Shown here: positions 34,296 to 44,200 of the stretch, piece by piece
Layout: each line of letters starts with the position of its first letter
Numbering within the stretch: position 1 is the first letter of the stretch
From: a virus
Length of the DNA: 64,000 bases
IMG/VR virus record: IMGVR_UViG_3300031227_000017
Coordinates: 1 to 64,000 of that record
Reading direction: 5' to 3' (one strand)
Program-made: the position numbers and the translations under genes
Notes under the pieces: generated by a model
Seen by the model: the letters and a program-made list of their open reading frames with translations, nothing else
Database searches by the model: none
What the model was told of the DNA's origin: nothing

Positions 34296-34787
34296 CTATT
34301 CTTCTTCGATCTGGTACACCTCAAGTACACGAACAGGCTCAGCAAGCTGATCAAATACCAGCTCCAACGCTGGATTGCTTACTTGCCCACCCAGAATCTG
34401 CCGCACGTGCATCAAGAAGGCGTCACGAGCACGCGGCGTCTTGAACACCATGCGAACAGACGGCAGCGCTGTGGGCTGCCCAACTATCTCCGCAGGTACC
34501 GTAGTCATGTTCCACTCGCCCTTCTGCAAGTACAGAACATGCGACAACACGCCGCCAGCAGAGTAACACAGAAATTCCGTGTTCTCCGTAACCACTGGGC
34601 TGCGCCCGAAAAAATGCGGGATACCCGCCGGTACGGCCGCCATTGCTTGCACTTCCTCCAACGGTATGCGATGCAACGGGGCCCAGTGGTCTTTACTGCG
34701 GTCGTTCTGGTCATCACCCACCTTAGCCTCTAAAACGGCTACGGTGGGTTCAATGACAACGGGGTAATCTACTAATGTAAATACCAA
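34296..34787 (-). CDS. Unknown phage protein
   Basis: 163 residues, TTG start with AGGAAA upstream. Beta-rich, with a C-terminal end (VRVLEVYQIEEE) that only vaguely resembles the tag. No family recognised. Confidence 0.6.
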   Translation of the reverse strand: MVFTLVDYPVVIEPTVAVLEAKVGDDQNDRSKDHWAPLHRIPLEEVQAMAAVPAGIPHFFGRSPVVTENTEFLCYSAGGVLSHVLYLQKGEWNMTTVPAEIVGQPTALPSVRMVFKTPRARDAFLMHVRQILGGQVSNPALELVFDQLAEPVRVLEVYQIEEE

Positions 34788-34812
34788 TTGACTGTTTCCT
34801 AAAATAAGCTAC

Positions 34813-35763
34813 TTATGTAGAAACCGCAGCTGCCTTGCCGCGACGTTTCTTCGAGCTTGGTTTTTTACTATCCAGGTCGATCTGACGTGGCTCTTTACTG
34901 CCCTTCTCCGCCTGGGTTTCTTCTGCGGCCTGCCGCTGTTGCAGCACGGCATTACCGTGCTCAATCACGCGATCAAGCATATCGCCGTTTGCTGTTGTAG
35001 CTTCGCCGATCAGGAACATCAGCGTGCGGACCTCGGCAAGGTCGTCTATCAGGTCCTGATCCAGATCATCCGGTGGAGTGTTCAGCACATTCGTGAAGAT
35101 ATTGTTGGTATCTTCCTCTTCGCCGTCACCATTCCAGATCGAATCATTCTTACGATTCCACTGCTGGCTCAGCGTGAGCATCTGCCGCACCTGCGCTGCC
35201 AGCGTCTTCGGAATCGCGTGCTTCCGGCCGTGTCCAACCGCTCGCTCCTCCCGCTTCTTGATCGCGTCATGCAACGCACCGGGGTCCCACATTTTATCGG
35301 TGGCCTCCCGTGCGTATTTCTCCCGCTCCTCCTGCGATGCCAGCGTGAGAAGATAGGACACATGCCCCCAGTGAAGCTGATAACCTGTGGCATCATTCTT
35401 CATGCTGATCAGTATCTCCAACGCCTCCTCGTCGTACATCTTGGCGAAGGCTGCGGACTTCCGTAACGTGCGGGCCTGCGTAGATAACGCTTGTTCGATC
35501 AACCGCAGTCCCGGCAGTCCGTTGTGTCCGAGATACTTTGTCGCGTCGCCATCGATCTCTTTACAGATCTTCCCAATCTTGTAGTAGTAACGCAGATTCT
35601 CCGCACGTAGATCGTTGACCTGCTTCTCGATCTGATTGAACTTCCGCTTCAACGGTTGATTCATCTGCTCGATTGCGGATTCACGTTGCTCGATCATCTT
35701 CGATGGCGTCACATCCATCGCTTTTTTGCGTTTCTGCTTCGCGTTCGGTGATTGCCGTCCCAT
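34813..35763 (-). CDS. DUF1016/YhcG-N-like helical protein with RQIDLD tag
   Basis: 316 residues; AAGGAG upstream. Residues about 40-170 have the helical pattern of DUF1016 N-terminal domains (YYYKIGKICKEI; LHWGHVSYLLTLASQEEREKYAREATDKMWDPGALHDAIKKR), seen in DNA-linked proteins of uncertain function, without the nuclease half. The C-terminus carries PRQIDLDSKK (shared tag) followed by a Lys/Arg-rich end. Probably DNA-associated; inference. Confidence 0.65.
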   Translation of the reverse strand: MGRQSPNAKQKRKKAMDVTPSKMIEQRESAIEQMNQPLKRKFNQIEKQVNDLRAENLRYYYKIGKICKEIDGDATKYLGHNGLPGLRLIEQALSTQARTLRKSAAFAKMYDEEALEILISMKNDATGYQLHWGHVSYLLTLASQEEREKYAREATDKMWDPGALHDAIKKREERAVGHGRKHAIPKTLAAQVRQMLTLSQQWNRKNDSIWNGDGEEEDTNNIFTNVLNTPPDDLDQDLIDDLAEVRTLMFLIGEATTANGDMLDRVIEHGNAVLQQRQAAEETQAEKGSKEPRQIDLDSKKPSSKKRRGKAAAVST

Positions 35764-35777
35764 ATCTAAAATTCTCC

Positions 35778-36947
35778 TTAAATGAGGAAACGACCTATCA
35801 ACATGTCAAACGCTGCCTGCTCAATCTTCTCGCGACGGGATAAATCCACCCCGCGAGCTAGCCGCAACGTCGGCACAAATAGATCTAGTAACGTACGACT
35901 GGCCAACAGTCGTCCCGGATGTTGTAATGGACTACGCAAGCCACTATCGTTTCCGATAGCCAGCCCCTCCTCGACAATCTCTTTTGCCAAGTTATGCGGT
36001 ATGCCCACGTGACTTACTGAATGAATCAGTTTACTAACGGCAGCCTTCCTGACCGAATTCCTCATCCCTGTTGTAAATCCAAGACTCGTGGTATCGAGCT
36101 TCTTTACGCCGCTAAGGATGTCCGCCTCCGGTATATCGTTGTCCGCTACCGTGGTGAACATCTTCCCAAGACGACTAAGAAAATCTTTACCAGTGTGTGT
36201 AACCCTGCCGCCAAAACGCTTATATGGTCCAAGGCATATACCCTTGGGTGTGAATATCGACAACGTCCCGCGAACTGACGTTCCTGTGGCTTCGCCGTTC
36301 GTAAAATAATACCCGTAGGACATTGGCCACCGCTCGCCACCGACACTAGGGTTGAACATCGGCGCGCGGTTACGAAACCACACGGCAAAACGCCGCCCCA
36401 ATAACTGAGCAGCGTACATTTCAACATCCGGCCGATAAGACTGCAACGTACCAACCGCATCATTGTACAACGTCATGTTTTCCAGATACTGATGCTTCTG
36501 CCCCACGAGCCCTTCTATCGTATTCTCTTCCTCATTACGGATCATACGATGATAACGGAACAACGGGAAACGTAAATCAACCAACTTATTCCATAAGTCG
36601 ATCGCAAGACGCCCATCCACCAGATCCTGCCGCTCGTCGGGGAGCGGCAAGGACCCAGAGATTTCAGGCAAAAGTTTACTTAATCCAGGTGCGATAATCT
36701 GTGCCGTCTGCGCGAAAGCAGAAGAAGTGAACCGGTACCTACCACCCACCTTGCCGTCATCATCCAGCTGAAACTCACGCTCCGTGTGTACCGGATGCAC
36801 AGTGGTGGCTAGGTCAAGATCGCGCAGCGTGTCTATCAACAGCTCACGATCGCCACGACCAAATGTCGTAGCAGCGTGCCGCACAAATAATGACCTGCTG
36901 CAACCAGCTCTTACTGTTAGTGGGGTTGACACAACTCTACTGCCCAA
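35778..36947 (-). CDS. Unknown 390-residue phage protein
   Basis: TTG at 36947 or GTG at 36932 are both possible starts inside the previous gene. Alpha/beta throughout, with several Arg-rich helices and a C-terminal amphipathic helix (REKIEQAAFDMLIGRFLI). No motif assigned. Lies between the recombinase region and the DUF1016-like gene. Confidence 0.65.
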   Translation of the reverse strand: MGSRVVSTPLTVRAGCSRSLFVRHAATTFGRGDRELLIDTLRDLDLATTVHPVHTEREFQLDDDGKVGGRYRFTSSAFAQTAQIIAPGLSKLLPEISGSLPLPDERQDLVDGRLAIDLWNKLVDLRFPLFRYHRMIRNEEENTIEGLVGQKHQYLENMTLYNDAVGTLQSYRPDVEMYAAQLLGRRFAVWFRNRAPMFNPSVGGERWPMSYGYYFTNGEATGTSVRGTLSIFTPKGICLGPYKRFGGRVTHTGKDFLSRLGKMFTTVADNDIPEADILSGVKKLDTTSLGFTTGMRNSVRKAAVSKLIHSVSHVGIPHNLAKEIVEEGLAIGNDSGLRSPLQHPGRLLASRTLLDLFVPTLRLARGVDLSRREKIEQAAFDMLIGRFLI

Positions 36948-37525
36948 TCTGCTCCAACCGTGTCCATGTAACTGCGTAACGACTCGATCACGTAGACAAC
37001 CTGCGGGCTGCCGTACGGACGGATCAGCCGCGTCTCCGCATGCTGCCGCCGTTCTGGATCAACCACCATCATTCCCTGAATAGGCTGATTATGTAATACC
37101 ATCGAAGCGCTTTGATCCGCTCCGGGGGCATTGAACACAAGGGCACAGCGATCGGCGTGGATGTCCCAATCCTCGGCCGCTGCCACCTTCTTATACTCGC
37201 GAAACCACGGGAGCTTCGCAAAACCTGCACCAAACAATGCAGTCCATCCAATCTTCGAGCCCGACGTGAACGCGAGCTTCGATGAAGCCATCTGTGCAGG
37301 GAACGCTGGCACGTTCGCACGCAGCCACGCAAAATCCAATGCGTTGCTGCCAGACATGTGCTCAGCCTGCTTCTTTTCCACACCCACGCGAATTTCCACG
37401 CCAGCATATCGCAAAAGCTGCTTGACAATTCGCTCCTCAAAACGGGCTTGTCTAGTAGCCTCGGTCGCCTCTTGGACCAATGGGTTATCACGCATATTAT
37501 TAAAAAGATTGTCGACGCCACTCAT
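36917..37525 (-). CDS. Unknown phage protein, downstream of the RecA-like gene
   Basis: 202 residues; AAGGAG upstream of ATG 37525, 14 bp after the recombinase stop. Basic helical N-terminal 55 residues, then a mixed domain. Its position suggests a recombination accessory factor, by context only. Confidence 0.65.
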   Translation of the reverse strand: MSGVDNLFNNMRDNPLVQEATEATRQARFEERIVKQLLRYAGVEIRVGVEKKQAEHMSGSNALDFAWLRANVPAFPAQMASSKLAFTSGSKIGWTALFGAGFAKLPWFREYKKVAAAEDWDIHADRCALVFNAPGADQSASMVLHNQPIQGMMVVDPERRQHAETRLIRPYGSPQVVYVIESLRSYMDTVGADWAVELCQPH

Positions 37526-37539
37526 GTACAGCGTACTCC

Positions 37540-38958
37540 TTATTCGTCAACATCGAGACCGTCAGCTTGTCCAGCAGCAACCGCCCGCTCTTCGCTGGTC
37601 GGTCCCACTTCTTCCTCACTGGCCTCAGGCGACGTTTCATCGCGCTCCATTGCAATTTCTGGTAACACTTCCACGTCCTTATACAGATCCGCCGCAGCAA
37701 CTGCTGCCTCTTCCTTCGCGGTCTCCATTAGGTCCCGATAATCTACACCGGGTTGGAATGGTCGACGACACGTGATGCCGAGCACCTGATACATCTGTGA
37801 AAGCAGGTCAGGCCGCTTCTCGATCGCCGCCCCGAGTATTCGATACGGCTGCGGATCACTTTCCGGGATACCGAGCGTCCGTGACCAACCCAGCCGCCGG
37901 CTTCTGGACACGTTGACATCACAAATATCCATAAGACGCTTGTAAATCGTCTTCTTACCCTTAGCGTTCTCGAAACTGATCAAGAGGTCCACAGTGGACG
38001 TATCCCAATCCCACGCCGTCTGCTGCTTGATAGTACCAGTTCCATCATCGGCGTACCACCACAACATTTCAGCCGTAATTGATTTACGACTCGGCCCGAG
38101 GCTATTCTTCTTACAGATAAGCCTGAGACGCAACCCGCCGTACTCCAGCAGGTCAATGTCGCACTGGGCTGCTCGTCGCATCTCGATCTCGAACGACTCC
38201 ATGAACTTCACAGCTTTACCACCAGGGATACTCGCCGTTGGTAGTCCTCGCTGATCAGTGCCGGGCTTCAAGTGGTTCGTCCCGACCACCGAGAAAGGAT
38301 ACCGCTTGATCCGATCAGGCATCGTCCGCATGTAGCGAGCGATCAAATTCGCAGCCAATGCGTACCCCCGACTAGCGTGCCCTGACGCCTGCACGGCTTC
38401 AATCTCCGCTAACGGCGCGGTAGCCATCAACGAATCGATACCGAAAATGACCGGAATCGTACGACCCGGCCCAGCTGGGTCATCCTGTTGCTTGATTGCC
38501 ATATCGACAAACGAAGTGAGCACATCTTGCCATTGTTCGAGATAATGGGTCGGAGCTACGATCAACCGTGACAACCACGAGGGGTTCCACTGAAGGATAG
38601 ACTGACGAAGTTCAGGACTGTCCTTGTTCTCGTTCTCTGCCAAGACGGCCCCGCCGCCGTATACGGCATGCCAACGGAACATCTCATAAAGCAACGCAGA
38701 CTTGGCTGAACCCTCTTCACCAGTGATTTGAGTAATCCGCGAAAGCGGAAAAGTAGTCGATTGAAATAGGTAACGCAGGCAGAGTGCCGGTAATGGCAGT
38801 CCCACCAACATTGCCTCGGCTTCGCTACCGATGCTGATGTCCAGCCCTAAGTCATGCTGGGCCTTATCTTGCATCGCAGAGAATAAACCGTCGAGATTCG
38901 CATCTCGCTGTTCGCCGGTCCACATTTGCTGTGTCCGGCTGCTACGTCGCTTAGCCAT
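37540..38958 (-). CDS. RecA/UvsX-like recombinase
   Basis: 472 residues from ATG 38958. ATPase core: Walker A GEEGSAKS at 80-87, the Glu-containing AENENKDSPEL segment, Walker B PVIFGIDSL, and VVGTNHLKPG as the switch region. An extended acidic C-terminus (last 50 residues) is like that of UvsX and RecA. Promotes strand exchange in phage recombination and replication restart, with the Rad50/Mre11 pair and RuvC-like resolvase. Follows a terminator. Confidence 0.85.
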   Translation of the reverse strand: MAKRRSSRTQQMWTGEQRDANLDGLFSAMQDKAQHDLGLDISIGSEAEAMLVGLPLPALCLRYLFQSTTFPLSRITQITGEEGSAKSALLYEMFRWHAVYGGGAVLAENENKDSPELRQSILQWNPSWLSRLIVAPTHYLEQWQDVLTSFVDMAIKQQDDPAGPGRTIPVIFGIDSLMATAPLAEIEAVQASGHASRGYALAANLIARYMRTMPDRIKRYPFSVVGTNHLKPGTDQRGLPTASIPGGKAVKFMESFEIEMRRAAQCDIDLLEYGGLRLRLICKKNSLGPSRKSITAEMLWWYADDGTGTIKQQTAWDWDTSTVDLLISFENAKGKKTIYKRLMDICDVNVSRSRRLGWSRTLGIPESDPQPYRILGAAIEKRPDLLSQMYQVLGITCRRPFQPGVDYRDLMETAKEEAAVAAADLYKDVEVLPEIAMERDETSPEASEEEVGPTSEERAVAAGQADGLDVDE

Positions 38959-39002
38959 GTAACTTCTTTCCGCCAAGAAGGTGATGCGTCAAAACGCAAG
39001 GT

Positions 39003-39034
39003 AAAACGAGCCCGACCACAAGGGCCGGGCTCGT
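39003..39034 (-). terminator. Rho-independent terminator
   Basis: 9-bp perfect stem (39026-39034 with 39006-39014), 11-nt loop, then TTTTACC on the minus strand. The T-tract is short, so it may attenuate rather than stop readthrough into the recA-like gene. Confidence 0.75.
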
Positions 39035-39065
39035 CATTCATTCTAAACCAATAACCGCCCGACGT

Positions 39066-40784
39066 CTACTGCTGGGGTGGCGGCGGCGTCACGCCAGCGG
39101 CGGACTGTGCCGACTGAAGCGCCAACTGCGCCCTGGTCATCTGCTGACCAGTGACAGGAGCTCCGGGTGGTTGAGCGAACCCACCTGCTGGCGGGGTCGG
39201 CACTTGCGGAGCCTGCTGGGCCGGTGGGGCCTGCTGGGGCACCTGTTGCATCGGCGGAGCCTGCTGAGGCACCTGTTGCATCGGCGGAGCCTGCTGAGGC
39301 ACCTGCTGGGGCACCTGTTGCATCGGCGGAGCCTGCTGCGGCACCTGTTGCATCGGCGGCTGCGCCGGAGGAGCCTGCGGCGCGAGCTGCGCCTGAGCTG
39401 CACCAGCTGCCGGGTTCTGCGATGCCATCCAACTACCCGCAGCCGGAGGAGGTCCACCGGTCGGGCCTTCAGCCGGAGCAGCAGGCGGTGCTGCTTGCGG
39501 CAACGGCTGCGGCGGTGGGGCTTGCTGCGTCACAGGCATCGTTGCCCCGGCCGGCGCCGGGAAACCACCCTGGAAAGCATCAGCTGTGGGCGCTTGGGCC
39601 GGCGGCTGCTGCTGTTGCGGCGGCGGACCGACCGGCATTCCGGCACCCTGCTGCCCTTCAGCAGCCGGAGCGCCTCCAACTCCCCAACCAGCATCAGGCG
39701 GAGCCACAACCGTCTGAGCGACGGCACGGTTCCGAATACTGTCGGGAATCCACTCGGGACGATCCCGGAACGCATACATCACGGCATCAGCCGGGAACTT
39801 GTCCGCGATCAGGTGAGCCTGCTCTTCGACGGTCGGGAACCACAGGACCTCGTCCCACGGCTTGACCTTCTGAGCGATCACTTCCTCGTACTCTTGCAGC
39901 CTCGCCGGCATGCCGTTGAACGTCGGGTCCAGGTAGCACCCGTAACCGATCGGCTCTTGCTGACCTGCGCCGCCACCACCCTGGTTGCCGAAACTGCCGC
40001 CCTGCGCCTGCTGGTTCCACCCAGCCGCACTGGCTTGATTCCGTTGTCGCGGGTCACCATCGGCCAGCTTATAGAACGTGACGAAACGACCGTTGTCAAG
40101 AGCGAGCGGGTCGCCATTGACCATCTGATGCTCCCAATCGCCCTCGGGAGCGTTGGAGCCTTCGACCACCTTATCGAGCTCGCCAATGAACGCATTGCCG
40201 GCCGAAGACGACAACTCCATCATGACCAGCCGGTCCTCGGGACCAAAACCCTTCGGTGGGGCGTAGATCTGCGCCTTGTGCTGCATGATCGCACACTGCA
40301 CCAAGTAGATCTCGGAAGGTCGCGGAAGCTGAGCACCACGGCCGCGGCCGCCACGGAGCAAGCCGGCCCAGCCACGCTGGTCCTGCTTATTCTGCACTGC
40401 TCGGTCGATCGCGTTGAAGAGCACCCACGGCGGGAGCATCTGCGGATCTTCCATCGTCGGGTCGCTCGGGTCAGCCATGATGAACGTCACGCCGGGGTCG
40501 CCGAAATTACGGACAGCCGGGTACATTCGCATGAAATCGCCGAAATCGCGAGGATCGGACGAAAAGCGGTACGGGTCCCACGTCTGCCCGGACGCGGGGT
40601 CCAGACTCAACTGTGGGAAGATTCGGATCGTGGTAACACCGTCACCGTATGTCGGATTCCAATGATCCGCCATATTGTTCTTGATGACGTGCTTACCTTG
40701 TCGCTGACCTGTCGTGGTGTTGCCGTGGTCAGCGAAACTGTAGCGGCGATTGCCGCGTTGCCTGAGAGACGGGTCTCGTGCCAT
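39066..40784 (-). CDS. Possible ssDNA-binding protein with repeated Gln/Pro tail
   Basis: 572 residues from ATG 40784 (GAGGAG eight bases upstream); ATG 40856 is in frame and also has AAGGA. Residues 1-320 are folded with many aromatics and a basic start (RQRGNRRYSF). The rest is Gly/Gln/Pro-rich, including five or six units of the type PMQQVPQQAP (39230-39360). Abundant-looking, next to recA and polymerase, with a long disordered tail: this fits an SSB, but no OB-fold motif is provable here. Confidence 0.55.
   Translation of the reverse strand: MARDPSLRQRGNRRYSFADHGNTTTGQRQGKHVIKNNMADHWNPTYGDGVTTIRIFPQLSLDPASGQTWDPYRFSSDPRDFGDFMRMYPAVRNFGDPGVTFIMADPSDPTMEDPQMLPPWVLFNAIDRAVQNKQDQRGWAGLLRGGRGRGAQLPRPSEIYLVQCAIMQHKAQIYAPPKGFGPEDRLVMMELSSSAGNAFIGELDKVVEGSNAPEGDWEHQMVNGDPLALDNGRFVTFYKLADGDPRQRNQASAAGWNQQAQGGSFGNQGGGGAGQQEPIGYGCYLDPTFNGMPARLQEYEEVIAQKVKPWDEVLWFPTVEEQAHLIADKFPADAVMYAFRDRPEWIPDSIRNRAVAQTVVAPPDAGWGVGGAPAAEGQQGAGMPVGPPPQQQQPPAQAPTADAFQGGFPAPAGATMPVTQQAPPPQPLPQAAPPAAPAEGPTGGPPPAAGSWMASQNPAAGAAQAQLAPQAPPAQPPMQQVPQQAPPMQQVPQQVPQQAPPMQQVPQQAPPMQQVPQQAPPAQQAPQVPTPPAGGFAQPPGAPVTGQQMTRAQLALQSAQSAAGVTPPPPQQ
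39230..39360. repeat. 30-bp tandem repeat in the Gln/Pro tail
   Basis: Repeats of about 30 bp (GCACCTGTTGCATCGGCGGA core) encode PMQQVPQQAP units in frame. One unit is shortened, suggesting slippage or recombination between copies. Confidence 0.85.
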
Positions 40785-40893
40785 TATCAAAACTCCTCTA
40801 CTAGAACATTTGCGGGCCTGCGGGGGGCTTCCCCATGACGGCCCAGTGGGTAGCATCTACGAGGTCCTTCCTCTTGCGATGCTTGATTCGTAT

Positions 40894-40923
40894 ATTCTAC
40901 CATCCCGCCCTGGATGGCACCAA
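40894..40923 (-). promoter_or_regulatory. Candidate sigma70-type promoter with internal inverted repeat
   Basis: Minus strand: TTGGTG (40923-40918), 18-bp spacer, TAGAAT (40899-40894). The spacer is itself an inverted repeat, CCATCC-6-GGATGG, an operator-like arrangement. It would drive the 39066 gene from a start near 40887 with a leader of about 100 nt. The region 40785-40951 otherwise holds no gene. Confidence 0.45.
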
Positions 40924-40951
40924 CCCTATCGTTGGATTTTGTAAGATTCAG

Positions 40952-41218
40952 CTAAATTGCGTGATCGTGCTGCAAACACTCCAGCGCGGTATCAAAATTC
41001 AACCCCGGGCGATCGTCCATCATCGCTGTGGCACTCTCCGCAATAGGTGCGGTGTCCAAAAATCGCACAGCCGCACCCGTAAGACGTTTTGCTGCTTCCC
41101 CGCGAGATATGTCATACAATTCCGCAAACTTAACAATCTGCACGCCGAGCAACGGCCCTGGACGAAACTGAATGGTCTCCAGCGGTGAAATTTCACTCGC
41201 TTTCTTCCTTTTTGGCAT
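40952..41218 (-). CDS. Small possible DNA-binding protein
   Basis: 88 residues. A basic start MPKRKKASE is followed by a beta-like stretch and helix ELYDISRGEAAKRLTG, reminiscent of ribbon-helix-helix or copy-control folds. Between the polymerase and the candidate promoter at 40894, so it could regulate that promoter. Weak family evidence. Confidence 0.6.
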   Translation of the reverse strand: MPKRKKASEISPLETIQFRPGPLLGVQIVKFAELYDISRGEAAKRLTGAAVRFLDTAPIAESATAMMDDRPGLNFDTALECLQHDHAI

Positions 41219-41238
41219 ATTATCTGCCTTTCAATCTA

Positions 41239-44200
41239 TTATGCTGAAATTGCGGCGTAAACTTCTTCCGGCATGCCTTCACGTTCGGCCTGCGCAGACG
41301 AGATACCTTCTCCCCAGTTAATCTGGATGTCCTGGTCGATCCCAAAGAAATAAGGTTCCTTCACCGGCATCGGCGTGTTGTCTAGGTATCTTGGCCATAT
41401 CGGCACACGATTAACCATAGTTTCACGAATAACGCTAGGTCGAGTGATTTCACCCGTCGCATTCGTCTTGTCGATGGCGAACGGGATAACCTGCTCGAAC
41501 GGAACCTCGAACAACAGGGCATCATGAATCTGGAGCAGCATGCGGAAGGGTACCTCAGGGCTCGCGATACGGAACTGCTGCACATTGTAGATTGCCTGCC
41601 ACACCGCGTCAGCCACGGTGTTCTGAATCGGGAAGTTCTGAGCCTGTCGCTGCTGCTCAGCAATTACGCTACGCTCCTTGCTTGTGATGAAACGACGAAA
41701 CCTCCCAAACGCGCCGACCATCCACTGTTCGTTCTGAGACCTGTGCCGGCACGCTTCCAGAAACGCACCAACGCTAGGATACTGCTCGAAGTAGAACGCG
41801 ATCATCTGCTCACACTCAGCCACCGATACGTCAACACCTTCTTCACGGCATTGTCGTGCGATAGCCTCGGCACTCCGACCATACGGGATACCAAAATTCA
41901 CGTTCTTAGCTGCAACACGTAATGGCGAATGCCCACTCTCCTTCAACCCGCGTTTCGTCGCCGGGCAGTCGAGTTGGAATGTTCGGACAGCCGTATTGCT
42001 GTGAATATCATGATGATCAGGATGATTCTCCGGCAACGTGTTACGCCGGACATGTTCAATCATGTTCCGATCGTTCGCGAGCCATGCGATGGCCGCAAGC
42101 TCCGCACCAGTGTAATCCGCTTCGATCAATACGTGACCGGGTGATGCCCGGAATATCGTACGTACCGGCGCCTTATATAAAGGCTGCGGGAAGATCCGGC
42201 GATAATCGCCGTGAGCTTCCATCTCTCCAGTCTCCTTGTTCTTACGGCGATAGCCGAGAATTCGGGAGTAGTCGCCTTCTCGCCTCTTGGAGATGTTCTG
42301 CAACGGGGGTCTGGCACTTGAGCCTCGGCCCGTCTCTTTGTTCTGCGAGATATGCGTGTGAACACGACCATCCGTCATTACGCATGCTGCAAGACCTTTA
42401 CCGTAAACACGGTTTCCGTCGTCATCTTGCACGTAGGCCGTAGCATCCTCAGTCATCAAGGGCGGGCGCAATGACATCTTGAGAACTTGAGTGATAAACT
42501 TCAAATCCCGCAGCTGCATCGCCAACGGGTGGTGGTGGCCAAGTATGCCCAGCACCTCTTTATCCGTCGACGGACTATACTGGTGTGTTTCGCCTCTTGC
42601 TACCAGATCATGCCACAAGCGTGGCCGCTTCCCTGTCGATTTAATTGGGGTCAGCCCAAGGGATAGCGCGTCAGGTGGTCGAATCGCAATACACTGCCCT
42701 GTCGCCTTGTCGCGTTTGAATGCGTACTCGTCCCCAAACAGGAACGCCACACATTGCTTCGGGCTTTCGGGATTGAAAGTCGGCCAATTGATCTGCTGCC
42801 GAAAATCTTCGAGCAACCGCACACGGCCGTCCATAAATATCGACGTTAGTTCGTCGACACGTTCACGGTCAAGCATGATGCCCGTCATTTCCATTTCCAG
42901 CACGCCAAGACTAGCCAAGTGATTGCGCCAATACGGCTCCCAACTACTGTTGTCGTACCAATCACTGTCCAGCAAGCCCCCATCGTCGAGATGGGCCATA
43001 GCTATACGCCGCGTGACGTCTGCGTCATACTGCGCATAATTCTCACCCCATTCGGGATCGCGCGACCCTGGGTGCAGCACCCATTCGGGCAGGAATCCGA
43101 AACCTTCAAGGTCCTCCTTCTTTAGACTGTGCTGTTTACAATACCCTTCGATCGCCTTCTTCAAGCCGGCATCATAGACCGGCGCTTGTGTCAGTCGCAC
43201 CGTCATATCAGTCAGTCGGTAGCTCGCCGTCTCATTGACCGCGTGGTACATCAGCCCGGTATCGAACCCGCCCTGCGCCCGACACAGCTCCACCGCTGGA
43301 GCCGCTTCATAGGACTTACGGACGTCGATACCCTCGTGTATCAGCCACGGAAGGTCAGCACGAAAGAAGTGACCGCCTACCCTCGGGCGATACTCGGTCG
43401 CTGGATCTGGTTGCAGCAAACGGTTAAGTTCGCTGACGGCGTGACCGATCGATGGTTTGAACGCGTCAGAGCCGCCCTGGTGCCGCAGCACGACGCAGAT
43501 GCCCTCCCCGTGGGAAGAACTAAACTGCACCGTCCGCAGGTACGCACCGGGCTCTCCTGGGTTCTCTCCATGCCATTCCGCATCTACCGCTATTATCCGC
43601 CGTTTAGGGTCAGGATCAGCGATAATCTCATCCACGATGTTCTGCAACTCGCGGTACTTAGAAACCACTCGGTGGTCAATAAATGTCTCGCGTCCACCGA
43701 TTTCCGCACCGTTCACCAGACTGAGAAACAGCGCAACCTGGGCTAGGAGCTCGGGATAGAGCTCCGTACGCCTGTGAACGGCTGCCGGATGCGTGGCCGC
43801 CATCACCTTGCACGTGTGATACTGCGGGTCCTCCCCACGCTCAAACGTCGGGAAAGTGTATTCCTCCACACGCCCTACCATAGCATTTACGCCATAGTTC
43901 GTGCCGAGAAGCCACTTAGACGCGTCCGAGCCGAGACACAGGATGTAGTCAGGGCGTACCAGCCGTAACTCCTGCTGCAATAGGATTTCGCAATCCTTCT
44001 TGTGTGCAATCGGCAGGCCGTCAGCCTGCACGTCCAGCGTCATGAACTTGACCAAATTGGTGCAATACCAGTCGAAGCTCTCTGTCTGCGGGACGCCCAG
44101 CTCTGTTAGGACATCAAAGAAGATCTGTGCCGCGGGCGACACAAGGTTCTGCTGGTGCTCTACCTCGTCACGTAGCGGATTCTTTCCGATAATCATGACC

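Noticed and set aside
34787-34830. Another copy of the 15-bp motif near TAAGTAGC / GGTTTCTAC
   Set aside because: Needs an insertion and several mismatches; within chance expectation.
39171-40838. 555-residue plus-strand open frame
   Set aside because: Exactly antisense to the 39066 gene; its Arg/Leu/His-rich repeats mirror the Gln/Pro repeats and it lacks a ribosome site.
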